64,000 nt of DNA from JAOSJL01 sp963704035 (GTDB taxonomy: Bacteria > Actinomycetota > Acidimicrobiia > IMCC26256 > JAOSJL01): assembly GCA_963704035.1 (NCBI GenBank), contig CAVPGR010000002.1:1116001-1180000 (forward strand). The letters run 5' to 3'. The notes beneath the pieces were generated by a model, which saw only the letters and a list, made by a program, of their open reading frames with translations, ran no database searches and was not told the DNA's origin. Below are positions 16,445-24,006 of this stretch, one piece after another. A program made the position numbers and the translations under genes. Every line of letters begins with the position of its first letter. Position 1 is the stretch's first letter.

Positions 16445-16878
16445 CTCACCGACTCCTGTAGGCGTCGCGCTGTTCCGTGTGCGTCGCTGTCCATTGCCAG
16501 GCCCCCACGGCTCCCGATCCCGGGGACGGCGAGGGCGGGCATCCGTACCGTGACGTCCGCGGTGACCGTCCCACCGCGTGAAGGTCCGTTGCGTTCCCAC
16601 GACACGTCGACATCCGTGTCATCGAGACCGTGGCCGGCGAAGATGAGCGTCACCGCCATCTCTGCTTCGGCCCGGGCCGCGGGGGTGTCCTCGGACAGTG
16701 CGGCGCGGCGCGCAGCTTCGGAGGCGGCCACGGTGGCCGTGGCCTGGCGTTCCGACCACGTCGGAAACGTCAGAACGAGCATCGACACCGGGAGAAGAAG
16801 GAGACCGATGCCGAGGGCCAGTTCCAGAGCGACGAATCCACGCTCTGCAGATCGGCGCCGAACGCGTATCGGCACCAT
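16405..16878 (-). CDS. TadE-like minor pilin/pseudopilin
   Basis: A 157-residue protein with the TadE arrangement: short basic start, ERGFVALELALGIGLLLLPVSMLVL as the prepilin-type membrane helix with a glutamate at the fifth position after the glycine-phenylalanine, then a soluble domain. The ATG at 16878 shares its A with the stop of the preceding TadE-like gene (TGATG), which fixes the start. Its function is assembly or initiation of Flp pili at the cytoplasmic membrane, by family inference. The 3' end overlaps the TadG-like gene by 40 bp. Confidence 0.72.
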   Translation of the reverse strand: MVPIRVRRRSAERGFVALELALGIGLLLLPVSMLVLTFPTWSERQATATVAASEAARRAALSEDTPAARAEAEMAVTLIFAGHGLDDTDVDVSWERNGPSRGGTVTADVTVRMPALAVPGIGSRGGLAMDSDAHGTARRLQESVRCLARGAAANVVP

Positions 16879-17306
16879 CACGGCTCTTCCTCGGCGATCG
16901 CGTACACGGTCGCCGAGAAGTTCCAGTCCGGTACCGGCTCGATCCAACTCCGGAATGTCGCACGTGCCCTGGCTTCCACCACCGGAATGGGCCCAGTGCC
17001 GTCGACGGCGCAGCTCACAACGACCTCCCGGCCGATCGGTCCACCCAGGAGGTCATCGAGAACCGCTGTGGCGCGCTCGTGACATGCACTCTCGCGCTCG
17101 GCGTTCGAGCCGGCGGACAGTGTTCCTGCACGGGCACCCTCGTCCAAGGCCGCACGCACGACGCCACGCCCGTACTGGAAGACGATGAAGTTCGACGCGA
17201 ACACCAGAAACAGCAGAGCAACTCCCGTGGCGAACACGAACTGGATCGTCGTGAAGCCGCACTGCCCGCAGACTTCGGGGCCCCGCACTGGCTCGTGGGC
17301 GGGCAC
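16878..17306 (-). CDS. TadE-like minor pilin/pseudopilin
   Basis: A 142-residue protein with CGFTTIQFVFATGVALLFLVFASNFIVF as a prepilin-type transmembrane helix near residues 16-42, followed by a small soluble domain with two cysteines. The GTG start at 17306 follows the Flp-like gene stop by 6 bp. The pairing of two TadE-like genes in tandem is common in Tad loci. The next gene starts on its stop codon. I see no processing enzyme (TadV/CpaA) in this window. Confidence 0.72.
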   Translation of the reverse strand: MPAHEPVRGPEVCGQCGFTTIQFVFATGVALLFLVFASNFIVFQYGRGVVRAALDEGARAGTLSAGSNAERESACHERATAVLDDLLGGPIGREVVVSCAVDGTGPIPVVEARARATFRSWIEPVPDWNFSATVYAIAEEEP

Positions 17307-17312
17307 AGGGCG

Positions 17313-17519
17313 TCAGATACCGAGCTGGCCTTCGATCCAGGACACGACGTTGACACCGAGTGCCTGGAGAAGCGCCCAGATCGCCACCAGAGCGGCGATT
17401 CCGAGAGCGGCGTTTCCGAGCAGCTCCGCCGTCGTCATCCCGGACTCATCCGGATCGCCGTTCTCCTCCGGCATCCACCCGTCGTCTCGCGAACCGTCCG
17501 TCTCTTCGTGGACTTCCAT
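17313..17519 (-). CDS. Small Flp-type pilin
   Basis: A 68-residue protein: an acidic N-terminal leader of about 27 residues (EETDGSRDDGW...NGDPDESG), then GMTTAELLGNAALGIAALVAIWALLQAL. The glycine followed by MTTAE fits the Flp prepilin peptidase site (G before the cut, E at +5), and the rest is a single hydrophobic helix. The leader is longer and more acidic than in most Flp pilins. A strong Shine-Dalgarno (GGGGGAG) lies 5 bp before the ATG at 17519. An upstream 14-bp tandem repeat occupies the 5' untranslated region. It is probably the major pilin or a close relative (DUF4244-type). Confidence 0.7.
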   Translation of the reverse strand: MEVHEETDGSRDDGWMPEENGDPDESGMTTAELLGNAALGIAALVAIWALLQALGVNVVSWIEGQLGI

Positions 17520-17532
17520 GTGACTCCCCCTT

Positions 17533-17570
17533 GGCATTGACAACTCGGCATTGACAACTCGGCATTGACA
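17533..17570. repeat. 14-bp tandem repeat, 2.7 copies
   Basis: The unit GGCATTGACAACTC is repeated (GGCATTGACAACTC GGCATTGACAACTC GGCATTGACA) directly upstream of the Shine-Dalgarno of the Flp-like pilin gene and downstream of tadC. Copy number changes would alter the leader length of the pilin message rather than its reading frame. Each unit on the coding strand reads GAGTTGTCAATGCC and so contains a TTGTCA -35-like hexamer. Confidence 0.75.
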
Positions 17571-17580
17571 GCAACGACAC

Positions 17581-18522
17581 TCAGCGCGCGCCGAACACGA
17601 CGAACGGAATCGGCGCAGCGATGAACAACAGCATCACGGGAGCGAGAACCGCGATCGTCGGCACCAGCATGGTGGCGCGCCGCTTCGTCGCGGTGCGTCG
17701 GAGCTCCTCCCGACCCGCATCGCGGATGTCCTCGCTGAGTTCCAACAAGGCAACACCGAGGTCAGCCCCCCGCTGCGCCCCGGCGGCGAAGAGCTTGAAC
17801 GTTCGAGCGGCGCTCGGCTCGGGCGTGGACTCAGCCGCACGTTCGAACGCCTCCGTCTCGGAGGTACCCGCTCTCACGCTCCGCAACACCATCGTGAGCT
17901 CTTCGACGACGACGCCCTGACCACGATCCACGATCCGCTGGACGGCCTGGATGGGCCCGGCACCCGTGCGTAGGTGCATCGCGAGGAGCTGGTTCACTGT
18001 GTACAACTCGAGGCGGATCCGTTCCGTGCGCTCCTCGATGGCACCGTCGAGCTTGGCGCGTGGACGAGTCGCTCCCACGACCACACCGCAACCTCCCAGA
18101 AGCAGAGCGACAACAGGAGAGCGGACCAGAAACGCTCCGACCACGGCTCCCGCCAGCCCCGCGAGGGTGCCGGTCACGACCTGACGGAGGCGGAACGCGT
18201 CGGGGGTGTCATCGAAAAACCCTGCCTGGCGCAGTCTCAACGACAGGCTCTCATCTCCTTGAGACCGGGCGACACTCCCCAGTCGGCGCGCGGTCGCGAC
18301 GAGGGGAGGCCCGAACACCCGCCACACGACCCCGCCCGAGGACCCCACACCCGTGGTCTCCGGCTCGATCAGGTCGACACCGCGACCCAGTCGCGCACGC
18401 GTGACCACCAGATAAGGCCTGACCCGTGGCGCAAGCCGACCCGTGGGCCGTACCAGCAGGGAAGCGGCCAGGGCGAACAGAAGACCGAACGAGAGCGCGG
18501 CGAGCATCGTGAGTCCCGTCAC
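17581..18522 (-). CDS. tadC: Tad secretion inner-membrane protein TadC (T2SSF)
   Basis: A 313-residue type II secretion F-domain protein. Membrane segments lie at about 5-25, 120-155 and 285-310. The T2SSF core includes RLRLELYTVNQLLAMHLRTGAGP-type sequence (residues 170-190) and FKLFAAGAQRGADLGVALLELSEDIR. It forms the inner-membrane platform with TadB. Its ATG overlaps the tadB stop by 4 bp. Complete length and gene order (cpaF-tadB-tadC) make the call firm. Confidence 0.85.
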   Translation of the reverse strand: MTGLTMLAALSFGLLFALAASLLVRPTGRLAPRVRPYLVVTRARLGRGVDLIEPETTGVGSSGGVVWRVFGPPLVATARRLGSVARSQGDESLSLRLRQAGFFDDTPDAFRLRQVVTGTLAGLAGAVVGAFLVRSPVVALLLGGCGVVVGATRPRAKLDGAIEERTERIRLELYTVNQLLAMHLRTGAGPIQAVQRIVDRGQGVVVEELTMVLRSVRAGTSETEAFERAAESTPEPSAARTFKLFAAGAQRGADLGVALLELSEDIRDAGREELRRTATKRRATMLVPTIAVLAPVMLLFIAAPIPFVVFGAR

Positions 18523-19419
18523 GAGGTCATCTCGACAGCCTGTTGCGCAGACGCGCCGAACACGCGCCGCTCCCCCTGGTCGCGCCCGAGCCGGCCGATC
18601 AGCCAGGCACCCACAACGCTCATGAACGCCCCGACGATCACGACCAACACGCCCGCGGAGGACCCGTAGAAGTCACGAAACGCACCGGGCCTCAGCGTCA
18701 GCATCACGAGGACGAGCCAGGGCAGAACCACCACCGCGCGGGCGTTGATCTTCATCTCGAGACCTTCGCTGCGGATCTCCTCGGCGACCTTCAGGTCACG
18801 AGTTGTCGCCGCGACGAGATCCTCCAGGATCAGTCGAACGATCTGACCTCCGCGTTCATGAGCGAGGATCAGGACCTCGATCACGCGGTCGCTGGTCGGA
18901 TCAGCGAGCTCTTCCTTGATCAACTCCAGGGCGGGAACGGTCCCGAGCATCCGCGACCATGCAGGGAACCGCGCGAAGGAGCTGCCGGAGAGGCTCCGGA
19001 CCGGAAATGGCCATCGAACTGAGTGCCTGGCTCAGCGAACGTCCCGAAGAGATCGAGGCGAGGATGTCGCGCAACCCGTCCGGCCACGCCCCGCGCACCT
19101 CGCCAAGCCGTTGCAACCGCCGGCGTGCGAAGTACGCGCGGGGAAGAAGGGCTACAGCGATGGCCGGTGCGACCGCCACCGTCCAGGTTCCGGTGAGGGC
19201 GGTGACGGCAACGAAAGCGATGACGCCGGCCGATGCCGACCCGACGACGAACTGCCGCACGGAGACACCTGCCCCGGCCTGTCGGAGCCAGAGCTGACGG
19301 CCGGAAACGGCGGCTCGGTCGCGGCTCCGTCGGAGGCGCCACCGAACAGGGTTTCCGGTGAGCTGTCCGGCCACGAGAAAGCAACACGTGCCGACGGCAA
19401 CCGCGGCGAGCAGTCTCAC
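18519..19419 (-). CDS. tadB: Tad secretion inner-membrane protein TadB (frameshifted)
   Basis: The N-terminal part (from a GTG at 19419, just after the cpaF stop) has a first membrane helix LLAAVAVGTCCFLVAG and later helices FVAVTALTGTWTVAVAPAIAVALL. It then reads DILASISSGRSLSQALSSM and leaves frame at about 18975. The C-terminal half continues in another frame: FPAWSRMLGTVPALELIKEEL, DRVIEVLILAHERGGQIVRLILEDL and two further helices. The two halves together give a normal TadB, so a one-base indel in GCGCGGTTCCC is likely. An ATG at 19464 is an alternative start overlapping cpaF. Confidence 0.8.
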
Positions 19420-19429
19420 GCCGGAGCCA

Positions 19430-20719
19430 TCATGCAGAGACCACCGACGAGCCCTCTGCAACATGACGCAGTGATCGGCCCTCCGGGAGCGCGCGCTCGA
19501 CACGCTCAGCGAGGTGTTCAGGCATCGCACCTGTCCACCGCAGTGAGTCACCCAGGTGCTCCCGTCGAAACACGGGCTCGACGGTGAAGTCGGACCCCAG
19601 GTTCGGTACGACGGCGGCGATCTCCATGACTCGCCGCGCGACACCACCGTTCTCGTCGGTGGGACGATCGTCGCGGTCGAGATGGACGACGAGGTCGAGC
19701 GACTCGGCGAAGACCTTTCGTACGATGTGCTCGGTGACGTTCTCCCCTGCCATCAGCGCAGCGTTCAAGAGCGCGTTCAGAGCCTCGGAGGCGCTGTTCG
19801 CATGCACCGTGCAGAGAAACCCACAACCAGCGTTGACCGCACGGCTCAGCTCGAAGGCCTCGGCGCCGCGCACTTCGCCGACCACGATGCGGTCGGGGCG
19901 CATCGCCAGAACGAACTTCACGAGATCTCGGAGGCTGATCTCACCTGTCCCGTCGAGAGAGGGTGGTCGCACCTCGTAGTACGCGCCGTGCGTCAGAGGG
20001 ACCGCTAGCTCACGGATCTCTTCACAGCAGCGCGTGCAGTGGCGCGCCGGTGCGGCCGACAGGAGGGCGGCCGCCATCGTCGTCTTCCCCGCTCCGGGCT
20101 CCCCGGATACGACGACCCTGCTGCGAATCTGCATCACCGACCAGAGGAACTCGGCCGCCTCCGCGGTCAGCGAACGCAGATCGACCAGATCTCCGAGAGC
20201 GACGTTGCGCACCGTGTAGCGGCGCAGGGTGGCGGAGAGGTCATCGGACACCGGCGGAATCGACGCGGTCAGTCGAGCCGAGCCTTCGAGCACACGAGCC
20301 TGCACGATCGGGTGTTTGGCGTTCAGTTGCCTGTCGGTCGTGGACAGGAGCCTCTCGACGATCTGACGGTTCTCCTGCTCGCTCGTCGGCGTCGAGAGCC
20401 CCCGTACGACGCCCGTGCCATCGAGGTACGACACACGGGAACCTTCAATGAAGATCTCCTCGACGTCGCGGCGCGCCACGAGGTCGGTGAGAGCCCCCAG
20501 GTCGGCGACGGAACGCAGAACGCGTTCGACCATCGTCCCTGGGTCTCCGAGAGGCACGACCTCACCCAAGCGAGCGCTGCGCTGGTAGTCGTCGACCGCA
20601 TCCCGCACTTCAATCCGCACTTCGTCGAGATCGCTCTCCGCGCGCAGACGGCGTCGCTCGACCCGCGCGATCACGTCGCGACGGATCACGTCGTAGGCGT
20701 CGGTGCGAACGCTTCTCAC
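19430..20719 (-). CDS. cpaF: Tad pilus ATPase CpaF/TadA
   Basis: A 429-residue secretion ATPase. The N-terminal domain includes DVEEIFIEGSRVSYLDGTG, the Walker A GEPGAGKTT lies at residues 206-214, the Asp-box/Walker B region reads LAMRPDRIVVGEVRGAEAFEL, and GCGFLCTVHANSASEAL supplies the His-box. It powers Flp pilus assembly. Its ATG overlaps the cpaE stop by 4 bp. This is the best-conserved gene of the locus and anchors the identification of its neighbours. Confidence 0.92.
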   Translation of the reverse strand: MRSVRTDAYDVIRRDVIARVERRRLRAESDLDEVRIEVRDAVDDYQRSARLGEVVPLGDPGTMVERVLRSVADLGALTDLVARRDVEEIFIEGSRVSYLDGTGVVRGLSTPTSEQENRQIVERLLSTTDRQLNAKHPIVQARVLEGSARLTASIPPVSDDLSATLRRYTVRNVALGDLVDLRSLTAEAAEFLWSVMQIRSRVVVSGEPGAGKTTMAAALLSAAPARHCTRCCEEIRELAVPLTHGAYYEVRPPSLDGTGEISLRDLVKFVLAMRPDRIVVGEVRGAEAFELSRAVNAGCGFLCTVHANSASEALNALLNAALMAGENVTEHIVRKVFAESLDLVVHLDRDDRPTDENGGVARRVMEIAAVVPNLGSDFTVEPVFRREHLGDSLRWTGAMPEHLAERVERALPEGRSLRHVAEGSSVVSA

Positions 20720-21944
20720 GACACCGAGCCCACGCCACGGGGAACGGACACAGGTTCGCCGTTCGAATACGCGTCGCTGTCCACCGAGACTCCGTGGGAT
20801 GTCAGTTGGTTCGCCAGCGAATCAACCACACGTCGAAAGGACCCACGCGCCACCAGACCGCCGGACCATTGCACCGCTTCCACGCGACGATCGAAGGGGA
20901 TGAACGTGATACTGGCCGGCGAGTGGGTACGGCGGACCTCTCGCCTGAGCTCGGAACGCTTGAAGGGCTCGCGGGCGCGCGGTTGACAACGAGATGGAGT
21001 GGTGCGACGGGCTGGAGCGCACGGACGTCGGCAATCCATCCCAGACCCCGCGTCAATCCGACCGGCGAACCGCTCGTGACGCCGACAAGGACGTCGCCGG
21101 CGGCAACCAGCGCCCGCGCGAGCGAATAGCGGGTCCGACGCCCCGAACCGAGATCCTCCAGGCGATGACCGACGTCGACAACAAGCCGCCGGTCGGCGTC
21201 TTCCAATCGCCTGAGAACGTCGAGCACCTCATTGGGACGAAGCTGAGACCACGCCGCCGCGTTCGGAAGCCCACAGCAAGCCTGCACGCCCGACCGTCCG
21301 ATCGGCATCAGACAGGACTCCACGTCCCCCAACCCGTGCTGGACCGCGTCGACAGCAGTTCGGAGGTTGGGTTCGATGGGAAGAGCGAGTCGTTGAGCGA
21401 CGGATGGTGCAACGTCGTCTCCGTCCACGAGGGCAACGGGTTCGCCCGCTGCGACACACGCCGCAGCAAGGTGGATCGCCACCTCCGTCGCTCCTGTTCC
21501 TCCCGGTCCACCGACGATGATGCGCCCCGTGGCGCAATGGCCTGCCGGAGCCTGCCCCCGCTCCGGAACCTCTGGTTCGGCCCGCACGAAACGGGGTGCC
21601 ATCGCGATGAGCACGGCCTCGAACTCCTCCGGGGCGGCGTCCGACTCGATGCAGCGATCCACACCGATCGACGTCAGGTGCGTGAGCGCCGTTGCATCGC
21701 CGCGGTCGTGGACTCCGAGGATTCGACGGCCACGCTCGTGAAGATCTTCGACCAACCCGACGGTCAGTGCCGGCCAGCTGCTACTCGAGACCAACGTGTC
21801 GTAGCTCTCCTCGCGGGCGAGAACCGGGTCGACGATCAGCTGACGTACCCGAACGCCTCCGTGATCGGTGAAGTGGCGATGCAACTCCTCGACCCACGGC
21901 TCCGGCGCGAAGACGAGCGCCATTTCCGGCTCGCGAGGAATCAC
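20716..21944 (-). CDS. cpaE: TadZ/CpaE-like MinD-family ATPase (frameshifted)
   Basis: About 409 residues once a frameshift near 20975 is repaired. The N-terminal part is a receiver-like domain (LVEDLHERGRRILGVHDRGDATALTHLTSIG), the middle a MinD/ParA-like domain with IIVGGPGGTGATEVAIHLAAA and LVDGDDVAPSVAQRLALP. The P-loop lacks the signature lysine (GGPGGTGAT), as in atypical TadZ proteins that localise the pilus without strong ATPase activity. The frame breaks in VVNRAP and resumes as REPFKRSELRREVRR, consistent with one missing C in a C run. GTG at 21944 overlaps the stop of the SAF gene (GTGA). Confidence 0.75.
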
Positions 21945-22687
21945 GGTCCCGCACCTGACACCCCCGGAGCAGACGCTCCGGTCGAGCGGGCGAGAACGAT
22001 CGCGCCGGAGTCGATCCCGGCGACGACCGCCAGTGCTTCCAAATCGTCGAGCGCCACCGTGACGGAGAACTCTTCGATACCCCCTCCGAGTGCGCCCTTG
22101 CTCGGCCGATCGACCGCCAGGACTTCTGCGGTCTTCACCGCGTAGGTGGCCTCGCCGTCGACCACGGTCAGAACGTCGACGCGGTCGCCCACCACGAGTT
22201 CGCCGGCGACAGCCCGGCTCTCGTCCACAGGAATGCTCATCGCCCGCAGACCGTTCGGCGCAGCCTCGACAACGAGGCCGTCGGCGGGAACGAACTCGCC
22301 TCGGGCGACACGCTGAGCAGCGATACGGCCCTCGACTTCTGAGAGCTCCTCACTCGCGATCAATGTGTCGAGGACGGAATCGTCCACCTCCACATCGGCG
22401 AACGTGAAATCGTCCGCCGTGACGACGTCGCCCGGAACGATGTCGTGCGCTGCGACGGCGACGGAATCTGTCGCGTCAGCGCCACGCAGGACCGCGAGAG
22501 TGGCGACGACACCCACCAGTCCGGCCGCCACCATCACCAGGTGGCCGAGCGACAGTCGCTCCCACGGCCGGTAGTCCCGACCCGCTCCCCCGTTCGGTGA
22601 TGCAGAGCGAGGGTCGCGCGTGGCGTCGCCGACGTGCGTCGCTCCGTTGGACGCAGCGTGTTCGACCACTCTCCCCGAGCTCCCCAT
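21941..22687 (-). CDS. SAF-domain pilus assembly protein (CpaB-like)
   Basis: A 248-residue protein: one membrane helix near residues 45-65 (LSLGHLVMVAAGLVGVVATLAVL), then a SAF domain with VAAHDIVPGDVVTADDF, RIAAQRVARGEFVPADGLV and AMSIPVDESRAVAGELVVGDRVDVL. These are the beta-clip motifs of CpaB/RcpC, which stabilise the Tad secretin or periplasmic channel. The ATG at 22687 (MGSSGRVVEH) is preferred over the longer ORF, whose first 54 residues come from an upstream repeat. It heads the nine-gene operon. Confidence 0.75.
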   Translation of the reverse strand: MGSSGRVVEHAASNGATHVGDATRDPRSASPNGGAGRDYRPWERLSLGHLVMVAAGLVGVVATLAVLRGADATDSVAVAAHDIVPGDVVTADDFTFADVEVDDSVLDTLIASEELSEVEGRIAAQRVARGEFVPADGLVVEAAPNGLRAMSIPVDESRAVAGELVVGDRVDVLTVVDGEATYAVKTAEVLAVDRPSKGALGGGIEEFSVTVALDDLEALAVVAGIDSGAIVLARSTGASAPGVSGAGP

Positions 22688-22764
22688 TCCGCACCCCCAT
22701 GCGCGGGAACTCACGCATTGTGGCGGCGCGGACGAAAGGGTGCAAGCGGTTCTTCTCACTCGTA

Positions 22765-22775
22765 GTGTCTGACAC
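22765..22775. promoter_or_regulatory. Inverted repeat upstream of Tad operon (GTGTCTGACAC)
   Basis: An 11-bp perfect dyad (GTGTC-T-GACAC) 78 bp upstream of the first Tad gene (start 22687), in the divergent gap to the BldC/excisionase-type regulator at 22940. It may be an operator for either gene. There is a single copy and no independent support. Confidence 0.35.
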
Positions 22776-22795
22776 CAACCATTTCCGGGCTCGTC

Positions 22796-22847
22796 TGCCG
22801 GCTCGTGCGCCGGTTGGTGCGCCGGCTGGTGTGCCGGCTGCTGTGCC
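22796..22847. repeat. 12-bp imperfect tandem repeat, four copies plus 4 bp
   Basis: Units TGCCGGCTCGTG, CGCCGGTTGGTG, CGCCGGCTGGTG and TGCCGGCTGCTG stand in tandem in the non-coding gap between the Tad operon and the HTH gene. In the minus frame they would encode His-Gln-Pro-Ala repeats, which falsely extend the SAF-protein ORF. The pattern may be a binding array or a slippage product. Confidence 0.7.
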
Positions 22848-22939
22848 ATCGTTGGGAGCAGTGAGCGGAATCACCTCAGGGTGTGTGGAGGTGCAGAGTC
22901 CTTTCTCCCACGGTGCCCAAGCAGTAGCGTCTGCTGCTG

Positions 22940-23224
22940 ATGTCTCCCCCGACTGACCAGAGCACCGGCGATCCGGGTGCCACCGAGTATCCACCGGTCC
23001 TCACCACCGCCATGGCAGCCGACATGCTTCAGGTCCACGTGGAGTACCTGCGCCGGATGGTGCGCGAGGGCCGCGTTCCCTGCCACCGCTTCCCCGGAGG
23101 TCGCGAGATGCGCTTCCTGCGCGATGAGCTCCTCGGCTGGCTGGGCGACCAGGAGGGCGTGAACCGGGCACCCTCCGCCGACGACGGGGGAGATCAGATG
23201 GACGCGACCGAGGGACGAACGTAG
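22940..23224 (+). CDS. Small helix-turn-helix regulator (BldC/excisionase type)
   Basis: A 94-residue protein whose residues 18-68 form a winged MerR-like HTH_17 domain: PPVLTTAMAADMLQVHVEYLRRMVREGRVPCHRFPGGREMRF, split here across its three helices, with the GGREMRF wing typical of BldC/excisionase-type regulators. The flanks are disordered. It is divergent from the Tad operon, so it may regulate it, which is inference. Its 3' end overlaps the convergent unknown gene by 31 bp. ATG at 22940 follows a TAGCGT hexamer by 9 bp, so the message may be nearly leaderless. Confidence 0.78.
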   Translation: MSPPTDQSTGDPGATEYPPVLTTAMAADMLQVHVEYLRRMVREGRVPCHRFPGGREMRFLRDELLGWLGDQEGVNRAPSADDGGDQMDATEGRT

Positions 23225-23772
23225 GCGATCGCCGTGCGGGCCAGGACGGCAACGTCGCCATGGCGTTCGACGGTCGCGTGATCGGCGCCGAGACTGACCA
23301 CACCGACGAGTTCCTCGGACAGAGCATCGGATCCCACGACGAGATCGCCGTATGCCGCTTCGAGCTCCAGGAGGCGAGCGTCAAAGGAGCTCGGATCCGT
23401 CGGCCCCGCCAGCCCCTCTTCTGCATCGCCGGGGCGGACGAGGCGAATCATCAGCGGAGTACGGGTGGCCGAAGCTCTCGGGCCGGGCTCCGACGCCGTG
23501 CGGATGTCGACTCGGCCGTCGGACGTGGCGAGAGCTACGAGGTCGGGGCCCACGGCGACGACGCGTCCCGTGAAGGTACGACCGGCCACCGACACGGCGA
23601 GCACATCGCCCGAATGCATGTGGACGGCGAGGAGATCGTCGAGTCTCCGACGGTGGCGCCACGACACCTCGGCCTCGTCGGTGAGGGACTCCTGATCGCG
23701 GCGCCACATCTCGCGCATTTCGGCGCCGAGCGCATCGAGATCCCGGGGAACCGGATCACCGGAGGTCGCCAC
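23194..23772 (-). CDS. Conserved hypothetical protein
   Basis: A 192-residue soluble protein I do not recognise by name. The N-terminal 50 residues are helical and charged (LGAEMREMWRRDQESLTDEAEVSWRHRRRLDD spread over two helices), then a beta-rich segment GDVLAVSVAGRTFTGRVVAVGPDLVAL resembles an Sm/SH3-like barrel, which is only a structural guess. No catalytic motif, signal peptide or membrane segment is visible. Codon usage matches its neighbours and the gene sits next to tRNA-Cys. The 3' end overlaps the HTH gene convergently. Confidence 0.6.
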   Translation of the reverse strand: MATSGDPVPRDLDALGAEMREMWRRDQESLTDEAEVSWRHRRRLDDLLAVHMHSGDVLAVSVAGRTFTGRVVAVGPDLVALATSDGRVDIRTASEPGPRASATRTPLMIRLVRPGDAEEGLAGPTDPSSFDARLLELEAAYGDLVVGSDALSEELVGVVSLGADHATVERHGDVAVLARTAIAYVRPSVASI

Positions 23773-23795
23773 GGATCACCACGCTAGCGCCACGA

Positions 23796-23846
23796 CACCA
23801 GAGGCGGCGGGGGTGTCCCGAGAAATCGCACCAGAGGCGGCGGGGG
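23796..23846. repeat. 18-bp direct repeat ending in the tRNA-Cys 3' end
   Basis: CACCAGAGGCGGCGGGGG occurs at 23796-23813 and again at 23829-23846, a 33-bp period. The second copy covers the last 12 bases of the tRNA. Duplicated tRNA 3' ends are typical of integration sites, but no integrase is nearby and the intervening DNA is only 15 bp, so this may be simple local duplication. Confidence 0.6.
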
Positions 23847-23906
23847 GAATCGAACCCCCGTAGAGGGTTTTGCAGACCCTTGCCTGAGCCACTCGGCCAC
23901 GCCGCC
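23835..23906 (-). tRNA. tRNA-Cys (GCA)
   Basis: A 72-nt cloverleaf on the minus strand. The acceptor stem GGCGGCG pairs with CGCCGCC, the anticodon loop is CTGCAAA within AGGGT...ACCCT giving anticodon GCA, and the T arm is GGGGG-TTCGATT-CCCCC. The discriminator base is T/U and CCA is not encoded. It is a single gene between the unknown protein and the ABC transporter genes. Confidence 0.95.
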
Positions 23907-24006
23907 GCAAGGGATCGAGACTAGCCGGGGGTGCCCGAGACCCAGACCTCCCGGGGCGCCCGTCCTGTTCCCGAGGTCCGAAATCTCACCTAACGTCTTG
24001 GGCACC

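Noticed and set aside
22688..22849. Extended N-terminus of the SAF protein with His-Gln-Pro-Ala repeats
   Set aside because: The residues come from the non-coding 12-bp repeat; a start with a ribosome site at 22687 gives a normal membrane-anchored SAF protein.
23796..23906. Prophage or integrative element at tRNA-Cys
   Set aside because: There is a direct repeat but only 15 bp between copies and no integrase or phage genes.
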